The translations under genes and the position numbers were made by a program. Under the pieces are notes generated by a model, which saw only the letters and a program-made list of their open reading frames with translations, did not search any database and was not told where the DNA came from. A stretch of DNA of 5,132 nt from an uncultured Ruminococcus sp. (GTDB lineage Bacteria > Bacillota > Clostridia > Oscillospirales > Ruminococcaceae): NCBI GenBank assembly GCA_947177345.1, contig CAMWUB010000148.1, positions 1 to 5,132 on the forward strand, in the 5' to 3' direction. This document shows, in pieces, positions 1 to 5,132 of this stretch. Numbering within the stretch: position 1 is the first letter of the stretch; each line of letters begins with the position of its first letter.

Positions 1-28
1 GTGAGTACTAATAGGTCGAGGGCTTTTC
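1..28 (+). rRNA. 23S ribosomal RNA, extreme 3' end (partial)
   Basis: The window begins inside the last bases of 23S rRNA. The string ACTAATAGGTCGAGGGCTT at 8-26 is the highly conserved 3'-terminal stretch of bacterial large-subunit rRNA. Everything upstream lies outside the window. The exact mature 3' end cannot be fixed because its pairing partner (the 23S 5' end) is not visible; 26-32 is the plausible range. It is followed on the same strand by two tRNAs, 5S rRNA and a third tRNA, as expected for the distal part of an rrn operon. Confidence 0.85.
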
Positions 29-80
29 CTTTTGATTCATGTGAAGATGTGTTCTTCCTCAGATTGCTTTTGCTTTAAAG

Positions 81-135
81 TTTTTAAGAAAATTTTTAAA
101 AATCGCTTGACAAATTACATTATTTGTGATATAAT
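81..135 (+). promoter_or_regulatory. Strong sigma-A promoter with UP-like element ahead of the tRNA/5S cluster
   Basis: A consensus -35 box TTGACA (107-112) and a consensus -10 box TATAAT (130-135) are separated by exactly 17 bp. The -10 is extended by TG at 127-128. Immediately upstream, 81-103 is almost pure A/T with A- and T-tracts, the position and composition of an UP element as found at rRNA promoters. Initiation is predicted around 141-143, about ten bases before tRNA-Lys. No terminator is visible between the 23S end and this promoter, so the downstream tRNAs and 5S could be made both by read-through from the rrn operon and from this site. The rest of the 29-106 spacer holds only a small GAAGA/TCTTC hairpin (43-47/53-57). 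Confidence 0.85.
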
Positions 136-152
136 AAATAAGTAATTTAGAT

Positions 153-225
153 GCACCATTAGCTCAGTCGGTAGAGCAACTGACTCTTAATCAGTGGGTC
201 CTGGGTTCGAGTCCCCGATGGTGCA
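153..225 (+). tRNA. tRNA-Lys (anticodon CTT)
   Basis: A complete cloverleaf of 73 nt. The acceptor stem is GCACCAT (153-159) with ATGGTGC (218-224), discriminator A225. The D arm contains AGCTCAGTCGGTAGAGC. The anticodon stem ACTGA/TCAGT encloses loop CTCTTAA, placing anticodon CTT at 186-188, which reads the Lys codon AAG. The T loop is TTCGAGT. One oddity is a T202/C216 mismatch in the T stem (CTGGG opposite CCCCG); the other stems are intact. The 3' CCA is not encoded (A225 is followed by CT), so it must be added by tRNA nucleotidyltransferase. It is the first gene after the promoter at 107-135. Confidence 0.95.
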
Positions 226-236
226 CTAGAAAGTAT

Positions 237-308
237 GGCCCGTTGGTCAAGCGGTTAAGACACCGGCCTCTCACGCCGGTAACACCAGTTCGATTCTGGT
301 ACGGGTCA
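237..308 (+). tRNA. tRNA-Glu (anticodon CTC)
   Basis: A complete cloverleaf of 72 nt. The acceptor stem GGCCCGT (237-243) pairs with ACGGGTC (301-307), with one G-T pair, and the discriminator is A308. The anticodon stem CCGGC/GCCGG encloses loop CTCTCAC, giving anticodon CTC at 270-272 (Glu codon GAG). The T stem ACCAG/CTGGT is perfect. The sequence closely resembles the usual Firmicute tRNA-Glu. CCA is not encoded (A308 is followed by CT). It lies 11 nt after tRNA-Lys and 12 nt before 5S rRNA, inside the 23S-5S spacer. Confidence 0.95.
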
Positions 309-320
309 CTTAAAAAAATA

Positions 321-437
<117 letters not shown>

Positions 438-444
438 CATATAT

Positions 445-520
445 TCCTCCTTAGCTCAGTCGGTAGAGCACTCGGCTGTTAACCGAGTTGTCGCCCGTTC
501 GAGCCGGGCAGGGGGAGCCA
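445..520 (+). tRNA. tRNA-Asn (anticodon GTT), CCA encoded
   Basis: A complete cloverleaf of 76 nt including CCA. The acceptor stem TCCTCCT (445-451) pairs with AGGGGGA (510-516) with one T-G pair. The discriminator G517 is followed by an encoded CCA (518-520). The anticodon stem CTCGG/CCGAG encloses loop CTGTTAA, giving anticodon GTT at 478-480 (Asn codons AAY). The T stem GCCCG/CGGGC is perfect. Unlike the Lys and Glu genes just upstream, the CCA end is genomic here. It is the last gene of the RNA cluster, and the terminator stem starts 3 nt after it. Confidence 0.95.
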
Positions 521-522
521 AG

Positions 523-556
523 AGCCTGAAAGTTTAAGACTTTCAGGCTTTATTTT
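523..556 (+). terminator. Intrinsic terminator of the rRNA/tRNA cluster
   Basis: A perfect 11-bp stem (AGCCTGAAAGT at 523-533 with ACTTTCAGGCT at 539-549) with a 5-nt loop is followed by the T-rich tract TTTATTTT. The stem starts 3 nt after the tRNA-Asn CCA end, so it closes the RNA operon. There is no T-run on the opposite strand, so it should work only in the + direction. Confidence 0.92.
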
Positions 557-572
557 ATCATAAATGAATATG

Positions 573-608
573 AAAAAAACTCCTGTTTATAGCAGGAGTT
601 TTTGTTTT
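573..608. terminator. Bidirectional intrinsic terminator between convergent operons
   Basis: An 11-bp stem pairs AAAAACTCCTG (575-585) with CAGGAGTTTTT (593-603) around a 7-nt loop. On the + strand it is followed by T-rich sequence (599-608). On the - strand the A-run at 573-579 becomes a run of seven T. It can therefore back up the terminator at 523-556 for the RNA cluster and terminate the - strand operon, whose last stop codon (607-609) lies only 3 nt before the stem. Confidence 0.85.
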
Positions 609-792
609 AATTCTGATGTTTCACAACTCCGTATTCGTCGTCAGGACGATAATAAGAACAGGCATAGTTATTACCCTGTAAGAATCTGTACATTTCGTCC
701 TCGTCAAGATTTACCATACAGACATAACATTCGTAATCCTCATCGTAGACGTAATTAGTACAGGTTTCACAATTAGTAGCTTTATTTTTCAT
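607..792 (-). CDS. Small Cys-rich protein, DUF6472-like
   Basis: A 61-aa acidic protein of unknown function. It carries two CxxC pairs (C8/C11 and C22/C25) and a further C45, suggesting a small metal-binding, probably zinc, fold. It also has the segment VNLDEDEMYRFL and the tail CSYYRPDDEYGVVKHQ. This pattern matches my memory of the DUF6472 family of short Clostridia proteins; family membership is recognition, and metal binding is inference. I chose the ATG at 790-792 because GGAGG (799-803) sits 6 nt upstream. A start at 831 would add 13 unrelated residues and lacks such a site. The gene overlaps the end of the 199-aa gene by 11 nt, so translation is probably coupled. It is the last gene of the operon, with a terminator 3 nt after its TAA. 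Confidence 0.85.
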   Translation of the reverse strand: MKNKATNCETCTNYVYDEDYECYVCMVNLDEDEMYRFLQGNNYACSYYRPDDEYGVVKHQN

Positions 793-1381
793 ACAAATCC
801 TCCAACGGAAAAAGTTCATCTTCTGATACAAAAGACCATATACTATCAGCTTTCAGGAGCATTTCACGAACAGAATCAGCCAGTTTATAATGTTCGTACA
901 CTTCCCAGTCCCAGAAATAGACCGCTCCTGTGTCGTTGTCAAATTCAAGGAAACCCTCAACAGCACCACCGATGTTGCAGAAATGTCCACAACAAATAAA
1001 ATCGTCCTTAAAGTATGAATCCGACTTATCAAACGCTCCAACGATATTCATATTATTGTAGCCTCCGTAAAGTTGAAAATCAGCATAATCAATTATGCCT
1101 TCAATAAAGAATTTCAGTGAAAGAATTTCTTTGAGTTCAGGGTGAATAGCAAATCCGAGAATTTTTTCAGCTTCTGAAAAATCGATATTAATTGTTGTAA
1201 CTGCTGTATTTTCTGAAAGTTTTCCCCATAACCTCAAACTTGATATATTGTCTTTTATAATGAAGTACTTAATAATCTGTTTCAGAGTTGAATTTTTATC
1301 TTTTGCCTGTTTTTCTGCATTTGGAAGTTTTTTTAGATTTTCGGTAAGTAATTTTTTTGCGTTCTCAGAAATTTCTTTCAT
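782..1381 (-). CDS. SUKH-like (SMI1/KNR4 superfamily) protein
   Basis: A 199-aa soluble protein with no signal peptide or membrane segment. Residues 1-35 are Lys-rich and helical. The region 66-177 resembles a SUKH domain: a helix followed by HPELKEIL (80-87), then LYGGYNN (104-110), then GGAVEGFLEFD (138-148), TGAVYFWDWE (151-160) and a final helix ADSVREMLLKA (168-178). The hydrophobic strand, acidic turn, TG, V-Y-W-D and then ADS-helix order is what I rely on; the sequence is divergent, so the assignment is moderate. Known SUKH proteins include toxin-immunity proteins and regulators such as yeast Smi1, but no toxin is visible here. The ATG overlaps the tsaD stop (ATGA, 4-nt overlap) and has GGAGG at 1386-1390, a short 4 nt upstream. 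The first half is AT-rich (1081-1320 about 30% GC by hand count), against about 47% in tsaD. Confidence 0.8.
   Translation of the reverse strand: MKEISENAKKLLTENLKKLPNAEKQAKDKNSTLKQIIKYFIIKDNISSLRLWGKLSENTAVTTINIDFSEAEKILGFAIHPELKEILSLKFFIEGIIDYADFQLYGGYNNMNIVGAFDKSDSYFKDDFICCGHFCNIGGAVEGFLEFDNDTGAVYFWDWEVYEHYKLADSVREMLLKADSIWSFVSEDELFPLEDLYEK
798..803 (-). promoter_or_regulatory. Ribosome binding site deciding the start of the 61-aa gene
   Basis: On the - strand the sequence reads GGAGGA, then TTTGT, then ATG. This is an almost ideal Shine-Dalgarno, lying inside the 3' end of the upstream coding region. It fixes the start at 792 rather than 831. Confidence 0.8.
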
Positions 1382-2388
1382 ATATCCTCCATTGAAAGTG
1401 TAGCGATTGCGTTCAGACTTTCGTCTGCTGTAATTCCAGCGAGGTAATTATAACTTCCCTGGCAGGCAATCATTGCACCATTGTCACCGCAAAGTGATTT
1501 TTCCGGCATATAGAAATCAAAACCACGTTTCCGACATTCAGCGGACATCATAGCACGAACTCCGGAATTTGCCGATACACCACCGGCGAGGGCTATTTTC
1601 CTGTAACCGAGACTTTCAGCGGATTTCATAGTTTTTTCCGTAAGGATTTCAGCGATAGTTTTCTGAATACTTGCGGAGAGATTATTATAATTCAGCTGAA
1701 TATTTTTCTGTTGTGCGTTGTGGATTAAGTTTATGACATTTGTTTTAAGTCCGGAGAAGCTGAAATCGAACTCATTTCCAGCTACTTTCGGATGTGGTAA
1801 TTTAAATTCTGAGGGGTCACCGGATTGTGAAGCATTATCGATATGTACGCCACCAGGGTACGCAAAACCCATAGCCCTCGCACACTTATCGAAACACTCA
1901 CCGGCGGCGTCATCACGAGTACGTCCGATAACTTTAAATTTTGTATAGCTTACGACTTCAATAATATGACTGTGTCCGCCACTTGCGACAAGGCATAAAT
2001 AAGGCGGTTCGAGTTCGGGATGTGTGAGGTAGTTTGTAGCGATATGTCCGGCAATATGGTGTACCGGTACTAATGGTTTTCCGGTAGCCATTGCCAGACC
2101 TTTAGCGAAACTTACTCCGACAAGTAAAGCTCCGATAAGTCCGGGGGCGTATGTAACCGCTATAGCATCAAGGTCAGCTAGAGTAACTCCGGCGTTATCG
2201 AGAGCCTGACGTGTAACATCAAGAATATTTTCGCAGTGACGTCGGGAAGCTATTTCCGGTACGACACCACCATATTTTTTATGCTCCTCAATCTGCGTGG
2301 AAATGACTGACGATTTTATTTCCCTACAGTCTTTCACGACACTTACGGCGGTTTCGTCGCATGAGCTTTCTATTCCAAGTATTAACAT
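1378..2388 (-). CDS. tsaD: tRNA N6-adenosine threonylcarbamoyltransferase TsaD
   Basis: Transfers the threonylcarbamoyl group from TC-AMP to A37 of ANN-decoding tRNAs, making t6A; in bacteria it works with TsaB and TsaE in the cytoplasm. The protein is 336 aa, the normal family length, and is of the ASKHA ATPase fold. Visible signatures are GIESSCDET (5-13), the metal ligands H111 and H115 in VHHIAGH, ASGGHSH (135-141), DDAAGECFDK (159-168), FSFSGLKTN (209-217), LAGGVSANS (267-275) and D302 in the CGDNGAMIA motif, the third metal ligand. All key residues are intact. I start at the ATG 2386-2388, giving the typical MLILGIESS N-terminus. An in-frame TTG at 2395-2397 would add three residues, and neither has a good ribosome binding site, so coupling to the gene 25 nt upstream is likely. 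tRNA-Lys(CTT) and tRNA-Asn, encoded in this window, are both ANN decoders. TsaB and TsaE are not in the window. Confidence 0.97.
   Translation of the reverse strand: MLILGIESSCDETAVSVVKDCREIKSSVISTQIEEHKKYGGVVPEIASRRHCENILDVTRQALDNAGVTLADLDAIAVTYAPGLIGALLVGVSFAKGLAMATGKPLVPVHHIAGHIATNYLTHPELEPPYLCLVASGGHSHIIEVVSYTKFKVIGRTRDDAAGECFDKCARAMGFAYPGGVHIDNASQSGDPSEFKLPHPKVAGNEFDFSFSGLKTNVINLIHNAQQKNIQLNYNNLSASIQKTIAEILTEKTMKSAESLGYRKIALAGGVSANSGVRAMMSAECRKRGFDFYMPEKSLCGDNGAMIACQGSYNYLAGITADESLNAIATLSMEDI
1386..1390 (-). promoter_or_regulatory. Ribosome binding site of the 199-aa gene, inside tsaD
   Basis: The - strand reads GGAGG, then ATAT, then ATG. The site lies in the last codons of tsaD, and the ATG overlaps the tsaD TGA. 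The spacing of 4 nt is on the short side, which fits re-initiation by ribosomes finishing tsaD. Confidence 0.7.
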
Positions 2389-2413
2389 AATAATCAACTT
2401 TATTTTAAATTAT

Positions 2414-2755
2414 TCAGGAAATTAACATACCTATCATTGTAAATATATTGTATTCTTTAAATGTTTCCTTTACCCAGTTATCCGCCTCTTGCAGACATTC
2501 GTATAGCTGACCGCCTGTTTCGGAGGCTTTTTGCATTATCATATTCCATTGATTTTCTGAAACTTCTATTTCACCGAGTGGGTCATAATCAGGAATAAAC
2601 ATACTGAAAATTTCTTCCAGTCCCAGCATACCGTGTATATCGTCAGATATTAACAGAGAATCGCTTTTCCAGAAACTTACTCCGTCAAAATGCCCTTTGT
2701 ACCATTCGTGATAACAAGTTGAATTTCTTTGATTTTCATAAATAAAATATTTCAT
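2414..2755 (-). CDS. Uncharacterised 113-aa protein between rimI and tsaD
   Basis: I do not recognise a named family with confidence. The 113-aa product is acidic, soluble and free of signal or membrane segments. It has an aromatic-rich N-terminal half with WYKGHFDGVSFWKSDSLLISDD (about 18-39), where a short beta-strand pair followed by SDSLLISDD stands out. Next come IPDYDPLGEIEVSENQW (54-70), a long helical stretch (72-100) and a hydrophobic end FTMIGMLI (105-112). The strand, acidic loop, PDYDPLG, W-helix and terminal FTxIG layout recalls small hypothetical proteins that I associate loosely with immunity-like genes, but this is a weak memory. The start is supported by AAGGTG at 2761-2766, 5 nt upstream. 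The gene lies 12 nt after rimI and 25 nt before tsaD, so it is probably in the same transcript. By hand count its GC is about 40%. Confidence 0.8.
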   Translation of the reverse strand: MKYFIYENQRNSTCYHEWYKGHFDGVSFWKSDSLLISDDIHGMLGLEEIFSMFIPDYDPLGEIEVSENQWNMIMQKASETGGQLYECLQEADNWVKETFKEYNIFTMIGMLIS

Positions 2756-2760
2756 GGTAT

Positions 2761-2766
2761 CACCTT
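2761..2766 (-). promoter_or_regulatory. Ribosome binding site of the 113-aa gene
   Basis: The - strand reads AAGGTG, then ATACC, then ATG. It sits in the 12-nt gap after the rimI stop codon and supports the start at 2755. Confidence 0.65.
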
Positions 2767-2767
2767 T

Positions 2768-3601
2768 TTAAATTATTCCGTATTCCAGTTCTTCGCATAT
2801 TTCAGACCAGAATGTGTCACTATTTTTAAAAGCGTCGACATCTGATTCGAGAATTTTACGTCTGAAATTTTCGGGCGGATTGTTTGTATCTGCATATTCT
2901 TCAAATAGCAGTAGTTGTTTTATAAAAGTACGGATATTTACCGAAATATAGGAAATTTTTTTGTCATATGTCGTTATGTAGTATACTTTGTCATCGTCGG
3001 CAATTCCGATAAGATTATCTTCAATATCCTTATCACCGCCGACAATAGTATAATTATCGTTTTGAAAAGATATACTGTAAAAATCCATAATATTTAAAAA
3101 AGTCACTTCTAAAATAGTCTTGTCGGGGAAATGAATATCTGAATATATTTTATTATTTAATTTTTTCATCATAACGATGGCATTTTCAGTAGGATTTGTA
3201 TAAAAATTTTTCCTTATGGATAATTTTTCAAAACCGCATTTTATGTACAGACTTATTGCCGGTACGTTATTTTCACGGACTTCAAGGAAAATATTTTCCG
3301 TATTTTCGGGTAGATTTCCGATAAATTCTGTGATGAGTTTCTGAGCAAGTCCTATACGCCTGAAATTTTCGTCTACAGCGATACTTGTTATATCGCCCTC
3401 ACCCTCTGCGAAGTATCCGGACAGCAATGCAATAATATTATCGCCGTCGGTGTAACATAACACAATTCCGTTGTCTTTCCGGACTTCTGACCAGAACGAA
3501 TCCGCAGACCAGCCATCATTACCGACATATTTTCTGTCAAGGGCGGAAAGTTTTTCAAAAATTTCCGTACCTGCTCCGGAAGTGATTCTGATAAGTTCCA
3601 T
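2768..3601 (-). CDS. RimI-like GNAT N-acetyltransferase with a SUKH-like C-terminal domain
   Basis: A 277-aa two-part protein. Residues 1-150 form a GNAT acetyltransferase of the RimI type (N-terminal alanine acetylation of ribosomal protein S18 and others, using acetyl-CoA). The acetyl-CoA loop is in ITSIAVDENFRRIGLAQKLI (71-90, pattern RRxGxA), and the RimI-typical FLEVRENNVPAISLYIKCGF occupies 105-124. RimI proteins are usually about 150 aa, so residues 155-277 are an extra domain. It has strands ILEVTFLNIMDFYSISF (163-179), TIVGGD (185-190), LIGIADDDKVYYIT (197-210), YISVNIRTFIKQLLLFEEY (218-236) and the end FWSEICEELEYGI (264-276). This layout resembles SUKH-4/5-type immunity domains; I call it likely, not certain. 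I chose ATG 3599-3601, with AAAGGAG at 3612-3618. A start at 3625 would add eight residues read out of frame from polA. GC falls from about 43% in the GNAT part (3301-3540) to about 28% in the tail (2941-3180). Confidence 0.9.
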   Translation of the reverse strand: MELIRITSGAGTEIFEKLSALDRKYVGNDGWSADSFWSEVRKDNGIVLCYTDGDNIIALLSGYFAEGEGDITSIAVDENFRRIGLAQKLITEFIGNLPENTENIFLEVRENNVPAISLYIKCGFEKLSIRKNFYTNPTENAIVMMKKLNNKIYSDIHFPDKTILEVTFLNIMDFYSISFQNDNYTIVGGDKDIEDNLIGIADDDKVYYITTYDKKISYISVNIRTFIKQLLLFEEYADTNNPPENFRRKILESDVDAFKNSDTFWSEICEELEYGII

Positions 3602-3608
3602 AAAAAAA

Positions 3609-5132
3609 TCACTCCTTTGCCTCATACCAGCTGTTGCCGGTGTTTACGTCGACGGCAAGCGGTACTTTCATTTCATAGACGTTCTGCATTTCCTCACGGA
3701 GAATATCTGTAGCCTGTTCCGCACAGGAAACATCAGCTTCTATAATTAGTTCGTCGTGTACCTGTAGAATAAGTCTTGCGTCTATATTTTCGATTTTAAG
3801 TCTTCTGTATACGTTAATCATGGCGATTTTTATTAAATCGGCGGAAGTTCCCTGTACCGGCGTATTCATGGCAATACGTTTTCCGGCAGACTGCTGAATC
3901 TTATTAGATGACCTTATTTCCGGAATCCGTCTTTTTCTGCCGAAAAGCGTTTTAACAAATCCTGTTTCAGTAGCATTTTCAATAGTATCTTCCATGAACT
4001 TCTTTACTTTCGGGTATCTTTCAAGATAGCTGTTTATGTATTCTTCCGCCTGTTCACGTGTAGTGTTTATATCCTTTGCAAGCGAAAACGCTCCTATTCC
4101 GTAGATTATTCCGAAGTTTACGGCTTTAGCGGTACTTCTCATTTCGGAACTGACCATTATCGGCGGTACGTCGAAAACCTGCGAGGCAGTCAGAGTGTGT
4201 ATATCTTCTCCAGTATTGAACGCTGTTGTAAGATTCCTGTCACCACACAGATGTGCCATTACACGAAGTTCAATCTGACTATAATCGGCATCAACGAGAA
4301 CTTTTCCGCTATCGGCTATGAAAAATTTCCTCATATGTCTGCCGAGTTCGGTACGTACAGGAATATTCTGCATATTCGGTTCTATAGATGATATTCTGCC
4401 GGTACGGGTCTCAGTCTGTCTGAAAGATGTATGTATTCTGCCGTCTTTGCTTATTTTTCCGAGTATTCCGTCTATATATGTTGATTTTAATTTTGAATAC
4501 TGTCTGTAATTTATTATATCCCTGATAATCGAATCTTTTTCACGGAGTTCGTCAAGTACATCTGCATTTGTGGAATATCCTGTTTTCGTCTTTTTTATAA
4601 CAGGAAGTCCAAGCTCTTCAAATAGTACCGTGCCGAGCTGTTTCGGTGACAATATATTGAATGTATGTCCTGCTCTGTCGAAAATTTTCTTTTTTGATTC
4701 CTCTATCATGACTGAAAGAAATTCTCCGAACTCTTCTACACCTTTTTTATCTACTTTTATTCCGGTATGTTCCATAGATGCAAGAACTTCGATAAGTGGC
4801 ATTTCTATGTTTTCATACAATGACATAAGATTTTCAGATTCAAGAAAATACATTATTTTTCGGAGGAGTGACGGCATAGAAAAAATATCAGCTAAAAATC
4901 CGTTTTCAGAGTAATAATATACACCATATTCAGAACAGAGGGTTTTTATAGAATAGTCCTCACCTGAAGCATTCAGAAGATATCCGGCTATTGAAATGTC
5001 ATTTTTAAGATTTCTTATTTTTGAATTTTCATACATGGCATATCTGTAATGTGGTTTAGCGTTATCGGTGGACTTTTTACACGGTGACGCAAGAAATACA
5101 TTTATAATTTTCTTATCGGAAGAAATATATAC
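3609..5132 (-). CDS. polA: DNA polymerase I, C-terminal part (gene continues past the window)
   Basis: Family A DNA polymerase, used for gap filling, Okazaki fragment processing and repair. The frame has no stop up to the last base, so the 5' end is cut off by the window; 507 residues are visible and the ATG at 5036 is internal. Residues 1 to about 105 are the end of the 3'-5' exonuclease-like domain, the rest the polymerase domain. Motif A is VDADYSQIELR with catalytic D283. Motif B is RSTAKAVNFGIIYG with K336, F340 and Y344. Motif C is QVHDE with H459, D460 and E461. The RTGRISSIEPNMQNIP segment (243-258) is also intact, so the polymerase should be active. F340 is the residue that discriminates against dideoxynucleotides in this family. 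The visible exonuclease region lacks a clear YxxxD Exo III motif, which suggests lost proofreading. The 5'-nuclease domain is outside the window. It is the first visible gene of the operon, 7 nt before the rimI-like gene. Confidence 0.97.
   Translation of the reverse strand, partial: VYISSDKKIINVFLASPCKKSTDNAKPHYRYAMYENSKIRNLKNDISIAGYLLNASGEDYSIKTLCSEYGVYYYSENGFLADIFSMPSLLRKIMYFLESENLMSLYENIEMPLIEVLASMEHTGIKVDKKGVEEFGEFLSVMIEESKKKIFDRAGHTFNILSPKQLGTVLFEELGLPVIKKTKTGYSTNADVLDELREKDSIIRDIINYRQYSKLKSTYIDGILGKISKDGRIHTSFRQTETRTGRISSIEPNMQNIPVRTELGRHMRKFFIADSGKVLVDADYSQIELRVMAHLCGDRNLTTAFNTGEDIHTLTASQVFDVPPIMVSSEMRSTAKAVNFGIIYGIGAFSLAKDINTTREQAEEYINSYLERYPKVKKFMEDTIENATETGFVKTLFGRKRRIPEIRSSNKIQQSAGKRIAMNTPVQGTSADLIKIAMINVYRRLKIENIDARLILQVHDELIIEADVSCAEQATDILREEMQNVYEMKVPLAVDVNTGNSWYEAKE
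3612..3618 (-). promoter_or_regulatory. Ribosome binding site deciding the rimI-like start
   Basis: The - strand reads AAAGGAG, then ten bases (including the polA TGA and a run of seven T), then ATG at 3601. The spacing is slightly long but usable, and it excludes the in-frame ATG at 3625, which lies upstream of this site inside polA. Confidence 0.75.

Noticed and set aside
81..102. AT-only inverted repeat (TTTTTAA with TTAAAAA) as a terminator of the 23S transcript
   Set aside because: The stem has no G-C pairs and would be too weak; the tract is better explained as an UP element.
793..831. Longer start for the 61-aa gene (ATG at 831)
   Set aside because: The extra 13 residues are read from the end of the upstream gene, and an excellent ribosome binding site at 798-803 lies inside this extension, pointing to the ATG at 792.
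2389..2470. Possible promoter just upstream of tsaD on the - strand
   Set aside because: The area is AT-rich but I found no -35/-10 pair with acceptable spacing; the 25-nt gap fits an operon better.
3483..3494. FWSE string occurring in both the GNAT part and the tail of the rimI-like protein
   Set aside because: Four residues in non-equivalent structural settings are not evidence of an internal duplication.
3602..3625. Longer start for the rimI-like gene (ATG at 3625)
   Set aside because: The added residues MRQRSDFF come from out-of-frame polA sequence that itself contains the ribosome binding site for the next ATG; RimI proteins normally begin near MELIR.
4197..4914. Several + strand open frames of 63-114 codons opposite polA
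   Set aside because: They are shadows of the conserved polymerase coding sequence on the other strand.
3609..5036. polA as a complete 475-aa gene starting at 5036
   Set aside because: The frame stays open for 32 more codons to the window edge and those codons read as plausible exonuclease-domain sequence, so the ATG is internal.

Overview
The window looks like chromosomal DNA of a low-to-moderate GC Firmicute of class Clostridia, most likely a Ruminococcus-type member of the Oscillospiraceae. This rests on the tRNA and 5S sequences, the GGAGG-type ribosome binding sites, and a small Cys-rich protein that resembles the DUF6472 family. The species cannot be fixed from the sequence alone.

Left part (1-608, + strand): the distal end of a ribosomal RNA operon. 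The window opens on the last bases of 23S rRNA. An AT-rich spacer follows, carrying a near-consensus extended -10 promoter (TTGACA, 17 bp, TATAAT). Then come tRNA-Lys(CTT), tRNA-Glu(CTC), 5S rRNA and tRNA-Asn(GTT), closed by a strong intrinsic terminator at 523-556. A second hairpin (573-608) has a T-run on both sides and probably stops transcription from both directions, because the next genes converge on it.

Right part (607-5132, - strand): a tightly packed run of six genes read right to left. The order is polA (C-terminal 507 codons, continuing beyond the window), a RimI-like GNAT acetyltransferase with an extra C-terminal domain, an unrecognised 113-aa protein, tsaD, a 199-aa SUKH-like (SMI1/KNR4) protein, and a 61-aa DUF6472-like protein. 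Gaps are 7, 12 and 25 nt and the last two junctions overlap (4 and 11 nt), so one transcript is likely.

The recognisable core is housekeeping: DNA repair and replication (polA), tRNA t6A modification (tsaD) and a RimI-like N-terminal acetyltransferase, a common neighbour of tsaD. Three other elements do not fit that role: the C-terminal tail fused to RimI, the 113-aa gene and the 199-aa gene. The tail and the 199-aa protein look like SUKH-superfamily domains, best known as immunity proteins against secreted toxins. Both are far more AT-rich by hand count (about 28-30% GC) than the housekeeping genes around them (about 43-47%). This accretion of SUKH-like parts around a rimI-tsaD core is the most interesting feature of the window; the functional reading is inference.
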